Below, piece after piece: positions 1 to 8,084 of a DNA stretch of 64,000 nt. Both the position numbers and the translations under genes were made by a program. How positions within the stretch are numbered: position 1 is the stretch's first letter; every line of letters begins with the position of its first letter. The DNA is from Segatella hominis (GTDB lineage: Bacteria; Bacteroidota; Bacteroidia; Bacteroidales; Bacteroidaceae): contig NZ_SGVY01000007.1 of the NCBI RefSeq assembly GCF_004535825.1, positions 58,048-122,047 on the forward strand. Reading direction: 5' to 3'. Below the pieces are notes generated by a model. The model did not search any database. It saw nothing but the letters and a program-made list of their open reading frames with translations, and was not told the DNA's origin.

Positions 1-459
1 GTACGTCTCGGTATTGCCGGTGGACCTATCGTGATGGGTATTCTGATTGGTGCTTTGGGACCTCGTGTGCATTTCATTTCCTATATGACCCGCAGTGCAG
101 GTTTGATGTTGCGCGAATTGGGTCTTGCCTTGTATTTAGCGTGCTTGGGTCTGGAGGCGGGCGGTCAGTTCTTCGAGACTGTTGTCCGTCCCGAAGGTCT
201 GATGTGGGTAGGTATCGGCTTCCTCATCACACTGGTTCCTGTAGTCATCGTGGGTTTCATTATTCTGAAAACCAAGAAGTATGATTTCGGAAGCATCTGC
301 GGCATTCTCTGTGGAAGTATGGCCAATCCGATGGCGCTGAACTATGCCAATGATACCTTGGATGGGGATACACCAAGCATCACTTACGCTACGGTTTATC
401 CCCTGGGCATGTTTGTCAGAGTGATTATCGCTCAGATTCTCATCATGTTCTTTGTCTGA
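1..459 (+). CDS. C-terminal part of an AspT/YidE-type membrane transporter (5' truncated by window edge)
   Basis: The reading frame is open from base 1 and ends at 459, so only the last ~152 residues are present. They form four or five hydrophobic helices with the glycine-rich segments GLALYLACLGLEAG and ICGSMANPMALNYAND, which match the second repeat of the AspT/YidE/YbjL antiporter duplication family (inner-membrane aspartate:alanine-type exchangers). The conserved GLxxGxxF and NP elements near the C terminus fit this family. The substrate cannot be told from this part. The next gene, rsmD, is convergent, and 33 bases with a small inverted repeat (tagccatctgtgtggcta) separate them. Confidence 0.75.
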   Translation, partial: VRLGIAGGPIVMGILIGALGPRVHFISYMTRSAGLMLRELGLALYLACLGLEAGGQFFETVVRPEGLMWVGIGFLITLVPVVIVGFIILKTKKYDFGSICGILCGSMANPMALNYANDTLDGDTPSITYATVYPLGMFVRVIIAQILIMFFV

Positions 460-492
460 TAGCCATCTGTGTGGCTATCAGAAAAGAGTTGA

Positions 493-1023
493 TTATCTGA
501 AGAGGGAGAAGTTGACGCTGCCGTAACTTCTGTGCTCTAAAAATCTCGGATGGTCGGAGAAATCATGGTTTTTGCCATGCTCAAAAACGAAGATACCGTC
601 CTCGTTGAGCAGCTTGCCGTTTAATACTAAATCTGGAATCTTTGCCAGGTCTTCCAATGCATAAGGGGGATCGGCAAAGATGAAGTCGAACTTCTGGTGG
701 CAGGACTTCAGAAAGCGGAATACATCGCCACGTACCAGAATATCCCTTTCTTCATTGAGTTTCTTGAAACATTGGCGGATGAAATTGGCATGGTCACGGT
801 CTGCTTCTACGCTTACCACTTGCTTGCATCCGCGCGAAACGAGTTCCAAGGAGATGCTTCCTGTTCCTGCAAAAAGGTCGAGGGCAGTGGCATCTTCAAA
901 GTCAATGTAACCCTGGAGCACATTGAAGATGTTCTCCTTGGCGAAGTCTGTAGTAGGGCGTGCCTTGAATGTACGGGGAATGTCAAAATGGCGTCCCTTA
1001 TATTCTCCTGTAATGATTCTCAT
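493..1023 (-). CDS. rsmD: 16S rRNA (guanine(966)-N(2))-methyltransferase RsmD
   Basis: This 176-residue cytosolic enzyme methylates N2 of a guanine in helix 31 of 16S rRNA during 30S assembly, using S-adenosylmethionine. The start MRIITGEYKGR and the ARPTTDFAKENIFN segment (residues 21-34) are RsmD hallmarks. The SAM-binding motif I is DLFAGTGS (49-56), an acidic VEAD follows (72-75), and the catalytic N6/N2-methyltransferase motif IV is DPPY (118-121). Length is normal. It is the last gene of a minus-strand run with the DUF3822 gene 32 bases upstream, an arrangement usual in Bacteroidales. Assignment is firm. Confidence 0.95.
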   Translation of the reverse strand: MRIITGEYKGRHFDIPRTFKARPTTDFAKENIFNVLQGYIDFEDATALDLFAGTGSISLELVSRGCKQVVSVEADRDHANFIRQCFKKLNEERDILVRGDVFRFLKSCHQKFDFIFADPPYALEDLAKIPDLVLNGKLLNEDGIFVFEHGKNHDFSDHPRFLEHRSYGSVNFSLFR

Positions 1024-1055
1024 ATTTCTTTTTGTTTATCAATCTGATTCTTTCT

Positions 1056-1895
1056 TTATTTGCTCAAGTATAGAGCTAACAGGTCGAATGGCATACCTTT
1101 TATCTCTGTGATAGGGGCACGGTTGAACTCTGCACAAGGATTCAGCACATTCACCTTTCTGATATAGAGTTTGATGTTGTAGAGAAGCCATTCTTTGTCT
1201 GGAATATCGCCTACGAGATGCAGTTCGTCCTGCTGCTGGTCCATTCCCAACTGTTTCCATACATACATCATGAAATAGATGGCATCCTTTGGGTGGGGTG
1301 CCTCGAATGAATTGAAGAACTTGAAACGGTTCTTTTCAAAACTGAAGATATCCACCTTCTTGTCATGGAAATAGGCAAACAACTTACGTCTGATTCCTGC
1401 GAAACTGCGCTGGTGAAGGTAGTTCCATACGGGTTGAAGGATTGGGGTGAAGCGCACATTGCTGAAATTGTCTTCTACCACCAATTTCAAGTCCTTGTTG
1501 ATAGGGAAGATGGCCACAACATTCAGTGATGGCTGCACCCGATAGTGAAGAGCATCACTGCCGTGCTTCGTGAAAGCATGCTGGTAGAGGGTGGCGAGGT
1601 CTTCCTCCTTGAATTCTTCTACCGGTACGATGAGTACTGGTGTATCTATATAGACTCTTACCTTCGAATATCCTCTTTGCAGCAAGTCACTCTCCTTGAA
1701 AGCCTGACGCAGGTTTGCCGCCATGGAGACTCCACTTTTCACAGTGTAAGGTTCGTATATTACTTGATGCTCGGCTTCTCTGTCCACGACGGAAAAGCTG
1801 AGTGTATTGTTGCTCACGCGGATAGTGAGTCGGGCTTGTTGCCAATTCTTGTTGTTACCAGTTACCTGCATTGTTGTTGTCTGTTGTAATGTCAC
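1056..1895 (-). CDS. DUF3822 family protein
   Basis: A 279-residue cytosolic protein (271 if translation starts at the internal ATG at 1871). Its content and position next to rsmD match the DUF3822 family, which is almost always beside rsmD in Bacteroidetes and has a fold related to the actin-like ATPase/pilus-assembly superfamily. No enzymatic motif is evident. The first codons overlap the 3' end of the upstream gene (1855-2334) by 41 or 17 bases, so the two are probably translationally coupled. Function is unknown. Confidence 0.8.
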   Translation of the reverse strand: MTLQQTTTMQVTGNNKNWQQARLTIRVSNNTLSFSVVDREAEHQVIYEPYTVKSGVSMAANLRQAFKESDLLQRGYSKVRVYIDTPVLIVPVEEFKEEDLATLYQHAFTKHGSDALHYRVQPSLNVVAIFPINKDLKLVVEDNFSNVRFTPILQPVWNYLHQRSFAGIRRKLFAYFHDKKVDIFSFEKNRFKFFNSFEAPHPKDAIYFMMYVWKQLGMDQQQDELHLVGDIPDKEWLLYNIKLYIRKVNVLNPCAEFNRAPITEIKGMPFDLLALYLSK

Positions 1896-2334
1896 CTATC
1901 TTTAGTCCAGGATATGCTCCTGAAATCATTGCATTGTCTATGAGTTCCTGTACGGCATTCTCGTCCAGTCCGTTGAGGAAGTCTTCATAAGAGGCACCGC
2001 ATTCCATCAGCGGAATCTGCTTGCCGCTCTTGCTGACGATGGTTGTGGCAGAGAGTGTGAACTTCTTGCCGTCAGAATAGGGGATATACTGTAGGGATTC
2101 CTGCAGATATTTTCCCTTGATGAGCGTCTGGAAATCTCCCGAATAGCCTCCGTGCCGTGCCTTATATCTCTCTTCTGCCGTACGTATTTTCATAAGTGTT
2201 TCCTTCACCGCCTTTTCCCGTTCTTGTTGGGCAGACTGGAAACGGAGCGGCTGAGAGATACTCAGCGTGCAGAGTACTAAAAGCACGATGACGCATGCCC
2301 CTAATATATAATTTATGTTTATTTTTCGTTTCAT
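1855..2334 (-). CDS. Small single-pass membrane protein of unknown function
   Basis: This 159-residue protein has an N-terminal membrane anchor (residues 7-28, ILGACVIVLLVLCTLSI) preceded by a lysine/arginine-rich cytoplasmic tip. A charged helix (QQEREKAVKETLMKIRTAEERYKA) and a C-terminal periplasmic domain follow. The AEERYKARHGGYSGDF segment resembles the short conserved helix of type IV pilin-like or DUF-type Bacteroidetes proteins. It heads the DUF3822-rsmD operon; a TATCTTTG box on the minus strand lies about 30 bases upstream. No function can be assigned. Confidence 0.7.
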   Translation of the reverse strand: MKRKININYILGACVIVLLVLCTLSISQPLRFQSAQQEREKAVKETLMKIRTAEERYKARHGGYSGDFQTLIKGKYLQESLQYIPYSDGKKFTLSATTIVSKSGKQIPLMECGASYEDFLNGLDENAVQELIDNAMISGAYPGLKIGDITTDNNNAGNW

Positions 2335-2349
2335 TTCAAAAAGTATTGT

Positions 2350-2371
2350 TACTTTTGCAAGTGCAAAGATA
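2350..2371. promoter_or_regulatory. Back-to-back Bacteroidetes -7 boxes between two divergent genes
   Basis: On the plus strand TACTTTTG (2350-2357) lies 31 bases before the ATG of the helicase gene. On the minus strand TATCTTTG (2364-2371) lies about 30 bases before the ATG of the membrane-protein gene. Both fit the Bacteroidetes -7 consensus TAnnTTTG. The -33 elements are weak: the minus strand has a TTTG 22 bases upstream of its box. Confidence 0.55.
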
Positions 2372-2388
2372 CAAAATGTTTTTGAAAT

Positions 2389-3864
2389 ATGGTCAAAGAA
2401 GAGTTAAAATATCAGATATTACAACAATTTGGGTTTCAGCCTACTTCTGAACAGGCGCATGCCTTGGAGGTTTTTGCTCAATTCCTCACAGATACGACCC
2501 CTCATTGTGCGATGATTCTGCGGGGTTCTGCGGGTACGGGTAAGACTTCCCTCTCGGGTGCTATCGTTCGTACTTTGCAGGCTATCCGTCAGAAGGTCAT
2601 GCTTTTAGCTCCTACGGGTAGGGCGGCTAAGGTTTTTTCGCTCAACAGCGGTTGCCCTGCCTATACCATCCACCGCCGTATCTACCGTGAGAAATCTTTT
2701 GCCGGTGTGGATGGAAAATTCAATCTGAATGATAATCTCTATACCGACACCTTGTTTATGGTGGATGAGGCTTCCATGGTTTCTAATCTTGGATTGGGCG
2801 ATGGCAATTTCGGAAGTGGCTTTTTGCTGGACGACCTGGTGCATTTTGTTTATCAGGGGCGCAACGACCGTCTGATGGTCATTGGCGACAAGGCTCAGTT
2901 GCCGCCGGTGGGGGAGGAGGAATCTCCTGCTCTTCAGGCGATGATGCTGGAGGGGTATGGACTGAAAGTGTACGAGTGCGACCTCAATGAGGTGCTCCGT
3001 CAGAGTCAGGAGTCCGGTATCTTGTATAATGCTACGGTCATTCGCAAGATGATTACCCATGATGATATCACCCAGTTGCCTCTCATCCGCTTCCAGGGCT
3101 TTGCCGACATTGTGATGATGCTGGGCAATGAACTCGTAGAGAGTCTTGCCAACAGTTATTACCAGGTAGGACAGGATGAGACGATGGTGATTACGCGCAG
3201 CAACAAGAGGGCGAATATCTATAATAATGGCATCCGCAATATGGTACTCGACCGGGAGGAAGAACTCTCCGGCGGTGATATGCTCATGATTGTGAAGAAC
3301 AATTATTATTGGACAGAAAATGAGCGGAAGCAGACGAAGGCTTCGGGCGATACACCTGAAGTGAGGAAGGAACTGCAGTCAATTCCTTCTTTCTTGGCGA
3401 ATGGTGACCGGGCGAAAGTATTGCGGGTGCGCCGCCATCTGGATCTTTATGGTTTTCATTTTGCTACACTTCTGCTCCAGTTTCCCGACTATGATAATTA
3501 TGAAATCAGCGTAACGGCATTGTTGGATACCTTGCAGAGTGAGGCTTCAGCCCTTACCCGTGAGCAACAAGAACAGCTTTTCCGTGGGGTAGAGGAAGAC
3601 TATCAGGATATTCCGCTGAAGGCAGACCGCATGAAGGCTATCCGGGAAGACCAGTACTTCAATGCCGTGCAGGTGAAGTATGCCTATGCCATCACTTGCC
3701 ACAAGGCACAGGGTGGACAGTGGGAACATGTCTATGTAGATCAGGGATATATGACGGATGATATGTTGACACCTGATTATATTCATTGGCTTTATACCGC
3801 CTTTACCCGTGCCAAGAGTAAACTCTTCTTAGTGAATTGGCCCAAAACACAGACGCAGGTCTGA
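2389..3864 (+). CDS. RecD-like ATP-dependent DNA helicase (SF1B)
   Basis: This 491-residue protein is a DNA-dependent ATPase/helicase of the RecD/Pif1-like superfamily 1B, acting in the cytosol on single-stranded DNA ends. Walker A is GSAGTGKTS (residues 46-54), followed by motif Ia (LLAPTGRAAKVF) and Walker B/motif II VDEASMVS. Motif III is IGDKAQLPPVG. The C-terminal UvrD_C_2-type motif is AITCHKAQGGQWEHVYVD, and motif VI is LYTAFTRAKSKLFLV. It is shorter than RecD2 and lacks its N-terminal extension. Bacteroidales genomes carry such stand-alone copies outside any RecBCD complex. It stands alone, divergent from the rsmD group. Confidence 0.9.
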   Translation: MVKEELKYQILQQFGFQPTSEQAHALEVFAQFLTDTTPHCAMILRGSAGTGKTSLSGAIVRTLQAIRQKVMLLAPTGRAAKVFSLNSGCPAYTIHRRIYREKSFAGVDGKFNLNDNLYTDTLFMVDEASMVSNLGLGDGNFGSGFLLDDLVHFVYQGRNDRLMVIGDKAQLPPVGEEESPALQAMMLEGYGLKVYECDLNEVLRQSQESGILYNATVIRKMITHDDITQLPLIRFQGFADIVMMLGNELVESLANSYYQVGQDETMVITRSNKRANIYNNGIRNMVLDREEELSGGDMLMIVKNNYYWTENERKQTKASGDTPEVRKELQSIPSFLANGDRAKVLRVRRHLDLYGFHFATLLLQFPDYDNYEISVTALLDTLQSEASALTREQQEQLFRGVEEDYQDIPLKADRMKAIREDQYFNAVQVKYAYAITCHKAQGGQWEHVYVDQGYMTDDMLTPDYIHWLYTAFTRAKSKLFLVNWPKTQTQV

Positions 3865-3970
3865 AGAGTTCCCTGCGCTGGAAATCAATTTCGGATATAA
3901 AGTTACTAATATTTCTTTTTTTCGCTATTTTTTATACGTTATTAAAAAATAATCCTTATCTTTGCATCCG

Positions 3971-4224
3971 TAAACCTTGCTGAAAGCCTCCATTGGGCTG
4001 AGGTCGGGGATGCATATATATATTAAGGCGTAACTGAACGCTTTGGTTTTGACGATTCGTGAACTTCGCAAATTCAACAACTTGTCAAGAACAAAAGCAA
4101 CGGGGACGCCCTATGGGGTGTATATTATACAGCCCTCATTGGCTTTGGACTCATACGTTCAGAGTTAGATGGGGTATCTATATAGTTACATCGGCGTGGG
4201 GCTTTCAGCGTTGTACACTGAAAG
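3971..4224 (+). ncRNA. ssrS: Probable 6S-like structured RNA
   Basis: A strong -7 box TATCTTTG (3957-3964) sits before a 250-base stretch with no credible ORF. The 5' segment GCTGAAAGCC (3979-3988) is exactly complementary to GGCTTTCAGC at 4200-4209. Further in, GATG...TATATA pairs with TATATA...CATC, and AACTGAACG pairs with CGTTCAGAGTT. Together these give one long, interrupted hairpin, the shape of 6S RNA, which binds RNA polymerase and inhibits it by mimicking an open promoter. A second hairpin CTTTCAG/CTGAAAG uses the 3' strand. The class call is inference from shape, promoter and length. An unrelated structured RNA is possible. Confidence 0.45.
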
Positions 4225-4398
4225 ATGATAATTCTTATTTGTTACCTACTTGATTATCAGCAGGTACAGGAAAACTCAAACGTAAGCATCATTTTATTGG
4301 GTGACAAGAAAGAACCAACAAAATGAAAAACAAATCTTGTGCAACAAATTTTGCTACTCAACAACCATTTTCCCTGTTACTTCTACTTCAAGAACCAT

Positions 4399-4424
4399 TT
4401 TTACTGGCGGAAAGAAAAAAGATG
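4399..4424 (-). repeat. 26-bp inverted repeat, left copy
   Basis: Read on the minus strand this begins CATCTTTTTTCTTTCCGCCA and ends GTAAAA. It is identical, in opposite orientation, to 5983-6008. A 16-base partial copy in the same orientation as the right arm lies at 4575-4590. The arms enclose 1.6 kb with three small genes. Confidence 0.7.
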
Positions 4425-4526
4425 TGTTACTTGTCTATGGCAGCCAACCAAAGCCAATACACAAATATAAATTCATTCATCTTAGGATATATATACTAAT
4501 GGATTGGATGAACTGAACGAATTGCG

Positions 4527-4571
4527 GAGCGATAGCCCAACCGTGCCATGTGCAGTATTGGGTTATCGCTC
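4527..4571 (+). terminator. Strong stem-loop followed by a T-rich tract
   Basis: GAGCGATAGCCCAA (4527-4540) pairs with TTGGGTTATCGCTC (4558-4571), 14 bp with one G-U, and TCTTTCTTT follows. It is a plausible rho-independent terminator on the plus strand. No gene is recognised directly upstream, so it may end a small RNA or be part of the repeat structure here. Confidence 0.45.
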
Positions 4572-4929
4572 TCTTTCTTTCCGCCAGTAAGAACTCTTGT
4601 ATGATTTCTGTTACTTTCCACTTGTAACTGCTTGTTTCAAGTCATTCTTAGCTCTTTTATTCTCATTTCTCAACTATTCTAATTGTTACTCCGTTACCTG
4701 AATCTTCATCACCATTTCTGGGCTTTGATAAATTTGGTTGCAAAGGTAATGTCTGTACCCATATTCCTTGCAAGGTCAGTGCCTATGGTCTCTTGCTAAA
4801 ATCTCCACCTTGCAGGTCGTATTTGAGCAGAGAACCTTGCAGGAAAAGCACAGACACCTTTTGAGGCAACAAAATTTTAATCAATCCCGAAATTGCAGAT
4901 GCAAAATTAGGGAATAAAAATGAAGACTT

Positions 4930-5511
4930 ATGGCAAACATTTGTGACACTCAGTACAAGGTGATGGGCGAACGCAAGGCGGTAGCCGACCTTTGGAACAC
5001 GCTCCAAACAATGGAGGTGAACACCAAGAACGTATATCTCTACAAGTTGGCGGAACACTATGGCATCGACTATGAGAATATGGGCATATCGGTAAGAGGA
5101 CATATCTATTGGGCAGAGTTTGAGGCAGACGAGGACATCTGCTTGTTGTCCTTTGACACCGAAAGTGCATGGTCTGCCTGTGAGGAGTTCTTTGATGAAC
5201 TGAACAAAGTTCTTGGTGGAGAACTTTCCGTCAGTTATCGTGAGATAGAATGTGGATGCGACATTTTCTATGTCCATGACGAGCAAGGCTTCTTCCCAGA
5301 GGAATGCTGTGTGAGTTCTTCGGGCGAGCCTTTCGAGGATGCTTGTGAGGACATCTTTGACACTTGCAAAGATGCTATTGCCAAGTGGTGTGAGAAGATG
5401 GCTATCTCGCAAGGTGACAGAACCGATGATGAAATGATGGATTTCATCAACGGCTATAAGTATGAGAACGAGAACACCTATTATTATATAAACAAGTTCA
5501 TGTTTAGCTGA
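4930..5511 (+). CDS. Acidic protein of unknown function, mobile-element associated
   Basis: A 193-residue soluble acidic protein starting MANICDTQYKVMGE, with many Asp/Glu and a Cys-rich middle (ECGCDIFY, EECCVSS). The start NICDxxYxVxG and the two-part layout recall ferredoxin-like fold proteins of the Api92/DUF1281 kind found on plasmids and phages, but this resemblance is weak. The stop codon overlaps the next ATG (TGATGG), so it is coupled to the 84-residue gene downstream. The opposite frame is long but lacks codon logic and crosses repeats. Function is unknown. Confidence 0.75.
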   Translation: MANICDTQYKVMGERKAVADLWNTLQTMEVNTKNVYLYKLAEHYGIDYENMGISVRGHIYWAEFEADEDICLLSFDTESAWSACEEFFDELNKVLGGELSVSYREIECGCDIFYVHDEQGFFPEECCVSSSGEPFEDACEDIFDTCKDAIAKWCEKMAISQGDRTDDEMMDFINGYKYENENTYYYINKFMFS

Positions 5512-5765
5512 TGGAAAGATTTGAGACGATAGAGAAAATCCCCACTTGGGCATTATGCTATATCATCAATGGCGACCCTACGGGATTGAGTGATGAAGAC
5601 ATCAAGATGGTTGATGGCTTCATGCAGAAATGGCAAGTGGAGATTGTTTCTCCACTCAGCCAAGACGGAAACGCATCATTCTCGCACTATCCTGCCTTTG
5701 GACTACCTGCCGAGGTTGAGGAGTGCAAGGTGATTTATCATTCGGAGAACCCACAAACTTTATAG
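5511..5765 (+). CDS. Small conserved mobile-element protein (IPTWAL...NGDPTGL type)
   Basis: This 84-residue soluble protein carries the pattern IPTWALCYIINGDPTGLSD (residues 9-27). That pattern recurs in small proteins of Bacteroidetes plasmids and conjugative transposons (DUF6926-like by memory, not verified). Translation starts inside the stop of the preceding gene and ends 4 bases before the next ATG, so three genes form one unit. It has no signal peptide, membrane helix or catalytic motif. Function is unknown. Confidence 0.7.
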   Translation: MERFETIEKIPTWALCYIINGDPTGLSDEDIKMVDGFMQKWQVEIVSPLSQDGNASFSHYPAFGLPAEVEECKVIYHSENPQTL

Positions 5766-5769
5766 AGCT

Positions 5770-5946
5770 ATGTTTGAATACGAAGAATTGACCGACATTA
5801 TCGGTTGCAGTTGCACACTGCTGATACCCTACAGAGGACGCACAGAAGGTTTCGTTGTTGCAGACTATGGTGAGGACATCGTAGTGAAATTGCGCAATGG
5901 CAAGGAAATTGTAGAAAGACGTGATGACGTTCTTGTCTATGACTGA
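5770..5946 (+). CDS. 58-residue unknown protein, third gene of the small operon
   Basis: The frame starts MFEYEELTDIIGCSCTLLIP and ends KEIVERRDDVLVYD. The alternating hydrophobic pattern with RGRTEGFVVADYGEDIVVKLR suggests a small beta-barrel (SH3/KOW-like) fold, which is inference. It begins 4 bases after the previous stop. The 26-bp inverted repeat begins 36 bases downstream and might help end the transcript. Confidence 0.55.
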   Translation: MFEYEELTDIIGCSCTLLIPYRGRTEGFVVADYGEDIVVKLRNGKEIVERRDDVLVYD

Positions 5947-5982
5947 CGAAAAGGATGCTTGGTGAAGGTTATACTCGCCAGG

Positions 5983-6008
5983 CATCTTTTTTCTTTCCGC
6001 CAGTAAAA
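5983..6008 (+). repeat. 26-bp inverted repeat, right copy
   Basis: This is an exact reverse complement of 4399-4424. The similarity to the partial copy at 4575-4590 extends weakly downstream (CTTTTGTATGA versus CTCTTGTATGA), which suggests a dispersed repeat family rather than chance. Confidence 0.7.
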
Positions 6009-6697
6009 GCCCTTTTGTATGAAACGGCAAACTCCCTTCATCGTTTGCCGATAAACTTTTATATGGCTATACTTTGATGGTTGTATTCGCCAAATGGCGA
6101 CCTGCCTCTTTGTATGAGATAAAATCTGCGACTACGCCTTTCTTTGAGCTTTTCGTGCAATGAAGCCTTTTGTCTGAGGATGGATCTTGTTTGCAGCATT
6201 GCGATTGTAGTTGGTTGCTCATGCTTACCTTCCTCTACAAATAGGAGTAGCCTTCGAAGCAGGTTCTCCTTCTGCTTGTCTTGGTCAATATGCTCATGCG
6301 ACCACCCTCCATGCGGAAAAGTATATTGCCTGTTGGTTAACCATTGTTGCTGACGGCAAAACGCCATGGAAACGTGCTTTGCATTGATGATGGTTGCTGC
6401 AAATGATTGTACCATACGATGCTGCTACGGTGTTCTTGCGTCCTTTTCTGAATTACCGATTTTTTGAAGCCACTATTTTTCCTATGCAAAGGTAGCGTGA
6501 TGCTTCGACAGATGGAATCCGTCTTGTGCGGTCGCTTCGCTGTGACCAATAAAATAGCCAATAATCTTCCTTTTTCTCCTCACCGCCAACAGAAAACGAG
6601 TATTATAGTCGATTTTCATGGTGCTGCCCTCATGTGCCACATCCCTGCTCTTGGATTGCATGTAAAAATTAAGTTTCACTTCAAAAAGTAATTCAAT
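6009..6697. other. Gene-free stretch before ssb
   Basis: About 690 bases carry only short frames with poor composition on both strands. Visible elements are a hairpin CGGCAAAC/GTTTGCCG (about 6024-6048), an ATACTTTGATG motif (6068-6078) that recurs near 10.65 kb, and a minus-strand TACCTTTG box near 6487-6494. No RNA family is recognised. Confidence 0.4.
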
Positions 6698-7081
6698 ATG
6701 AAAAAGATCGAGAACACTTTCGTAGTAACAGGATTCGTAGGCAACAACGCAGAAATCCGTCAGTTCACCAACGCTTCAGTAGCACGTTTCTCATTGGCAG
6801 TCAGCCGTCAGGAGAAGAATGGTGAGGAAACCAACAGGGTATCAGCTTTCATGAACATGGAGGCATGGCGCAAGAACGAGCATGTAGACTCTTTCGACAA
6901 GCTGCAGAAGGGAACCATGCTCACCGTCGAGGGCTACTTCAAACCAGACGAGTGGGTTGATCAGCAAGGCACCAAGCACAACCGCATCGTCTTCATCGCA
7001 AACAAGTTCTATCCTACACCAGACAAGGAGGAAACTCCAGCAGCAGAGCCTGAAAAGCCTACCAAGAAAGGCAAGAAATAG
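6698..7081 (+). CDS. ssb: Single-stranded DNA-binding protein
   Basis: A 127-residue OB-fold protein. The conserved opening NTFVVTGFVGNNAEIRQF, the aromatic/beta segment SAFMNMEAWRKNE and GTMLTVEGYFKPDEW match bacterial SSB. The tail is Lys/Glu/Pro-rich and ends KKGKK, not the DxxPF tip that recruits partner proteins in chromosomal SSB. This points to an element-encoded SSB that protects transferred single strands. The predicted terminator at 7104-7133 ends the transcript. Confidence 0.9.
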   Translation: MKKIENTFVVTGFVGNNAEIRQFTNASVARFSLAVSRQEKNGEETNRVSAFMNMEAWRKNEHVDSFDKLQKGTMLTVEGYFKPDEWVDQQGTKHNRIVFIANKFYPTPDKEETPAAEPEKPTKKGKK

Positions 7082-7103
7082 GATTTCTTCATTCTCTCCA
7101 ATA

Positions 7104-7133
7104 AACAAAGCGGCTTCGGTCGCTTTTGTTTTG
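7104..7133 (+). terminator. Rho-independent terminator after ssb
   Basis: AACAAAGCG pairs with CGCTTTTGTT (one bulge) around GGCTTCGGT-type loop sequence, then TTTG follows. It lies 22 bases after the ssb stop. Confidence 0.6.
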
Positions 7134-8084
7134 CTCATACAACCATGTTTACTTTTATACCCACTATTAGCAAGTTTACTCTTATAACCACATGCGTACT
7201 GCTATTATAAGCGTCAAGCCGTCTTCCCTTTTTATTACTTTGTCCCACCCATATGCGAAACCGCACCAACAGTTCGTCAAAGCGACATTCTTTATTTATC
7301 GGGAGTAAGATCCCGAAAGATGAAGAATGACCATTTGCCGAAGGACAAGCACGAACAGAATGGCATTGGCTAACGGCATCCGTGACGCAACCGTCACTTA
7401 CATGCTGTCTACCAATGCCACCCCTTTCGTTAAGTTGCTTGTCTGGCTGTTGCGCAGTTTCACTCCCACCCATATCTTTTATATTCACTTCTCGTCTTCC
7501 TTTTATAATCCATGGTTTACCCTTTTTATAGCCGTCACAAAGATTTCATGCCAAAAGGCTCCTTGACTGTGGCGACCAACTGTCGCTACTGCAATAAGCC
7601 ACATGGCATGAAGGCTGGAGCGGAAACACACTCGGCATGGATGCCAAGAGAGTTTCCCAATTACTCCTGCCGCATCTTTGTTCCGTCCTTCTATTATAAT
7701 CGGCAAGCCATTCTCTCTTTATAGCACTTCGTCCCTCCCTTGCGGAATTGCACCAATGGCGCAGTTCCACACCCACCCTTTTCTTGTTGTAATCTTATGT
7801 AGTAGCACTTATAGCCATTTCATTTCGTCCATCGTCTTTGCCGCTTCGGATATTTTCCGCAAAGGTACCAGTTGCATGGCAAATGCCAAATTGGGCATCA
7901 TGGATGCTTTTCAAAAAATCTTCCTCTATGTGCCTTGCATATAGAGCGTATTTTTCGCTTCCGATTTGTCTTTTTGCCTTCCAACTCCTTTGCGTGGCGG
8001 AAAAATATCCCTTGGGCAAGCCGAAAGGCTTCCGAAAATAGGGAAAATAAATAATCGAGTTTAACGCAAATAATTTTTCCGACT
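7134..8084. other. 950-base gene-free stretch with dispersed TTTATA-type modules
   Basis: No believable CDS is present on either strand. The stretch repeats loosely similar blocks: CTTTTATA or CTATTATAA followed by a cytosine-rich line. Examples are near 7150, 7175, 7203, 7474, 7499, 7528, 7690 and 7720, along with CCACCCATAT (about 7247 and 7469) and GTCAAGCCGTC / GGCAAGCCATTC. It may be decayed coding DNA or a regulatory or replication region. Confidence 0.35.

Larger units (their letters stand above)
4225..4929. other. Gene-poor stretch at the probable left edge of the large element
   Basis: No convincing gene is seen. A 58-codon frame (4323-4499, starting MKNKSCATNFATQQP) is possible but has no support beyond being open. 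The stretch holds one arm of a 26-bp inverted repeat (4399-4424), a hairpin (4527-4571), a partial third copy of the repeat (4575-4590), and minus-strand TACCTTTG-like boxes near 4745. The junction between core chromosome and mobile element probably lies here, but no direct-repeat attachment site could be recognised. Confidence 0.4.

Noticed and set aside
3971-4224. tmRNA (ssrA)
   Set aside because: There is no GGGGCT...CCA acceptor-like end, no tRNA-like TTCGANTC element and no tag reading frame.
4059-4253. 64-codon plus-strand frame inside the structured RNA region
   Set aside because: It lies within the complementary arms of the RNA, and its peptide is Trp-rich and unlike proteins of this genome.
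4783-5553. A 256-codon minus-strand frame opposite the 193-residue gene
   Set aside because: Its composition is poor, it crosses the start region of three coupled plus-strand genes, and it has no recognisable domain. The plus-strand genes show start/stop coupling.
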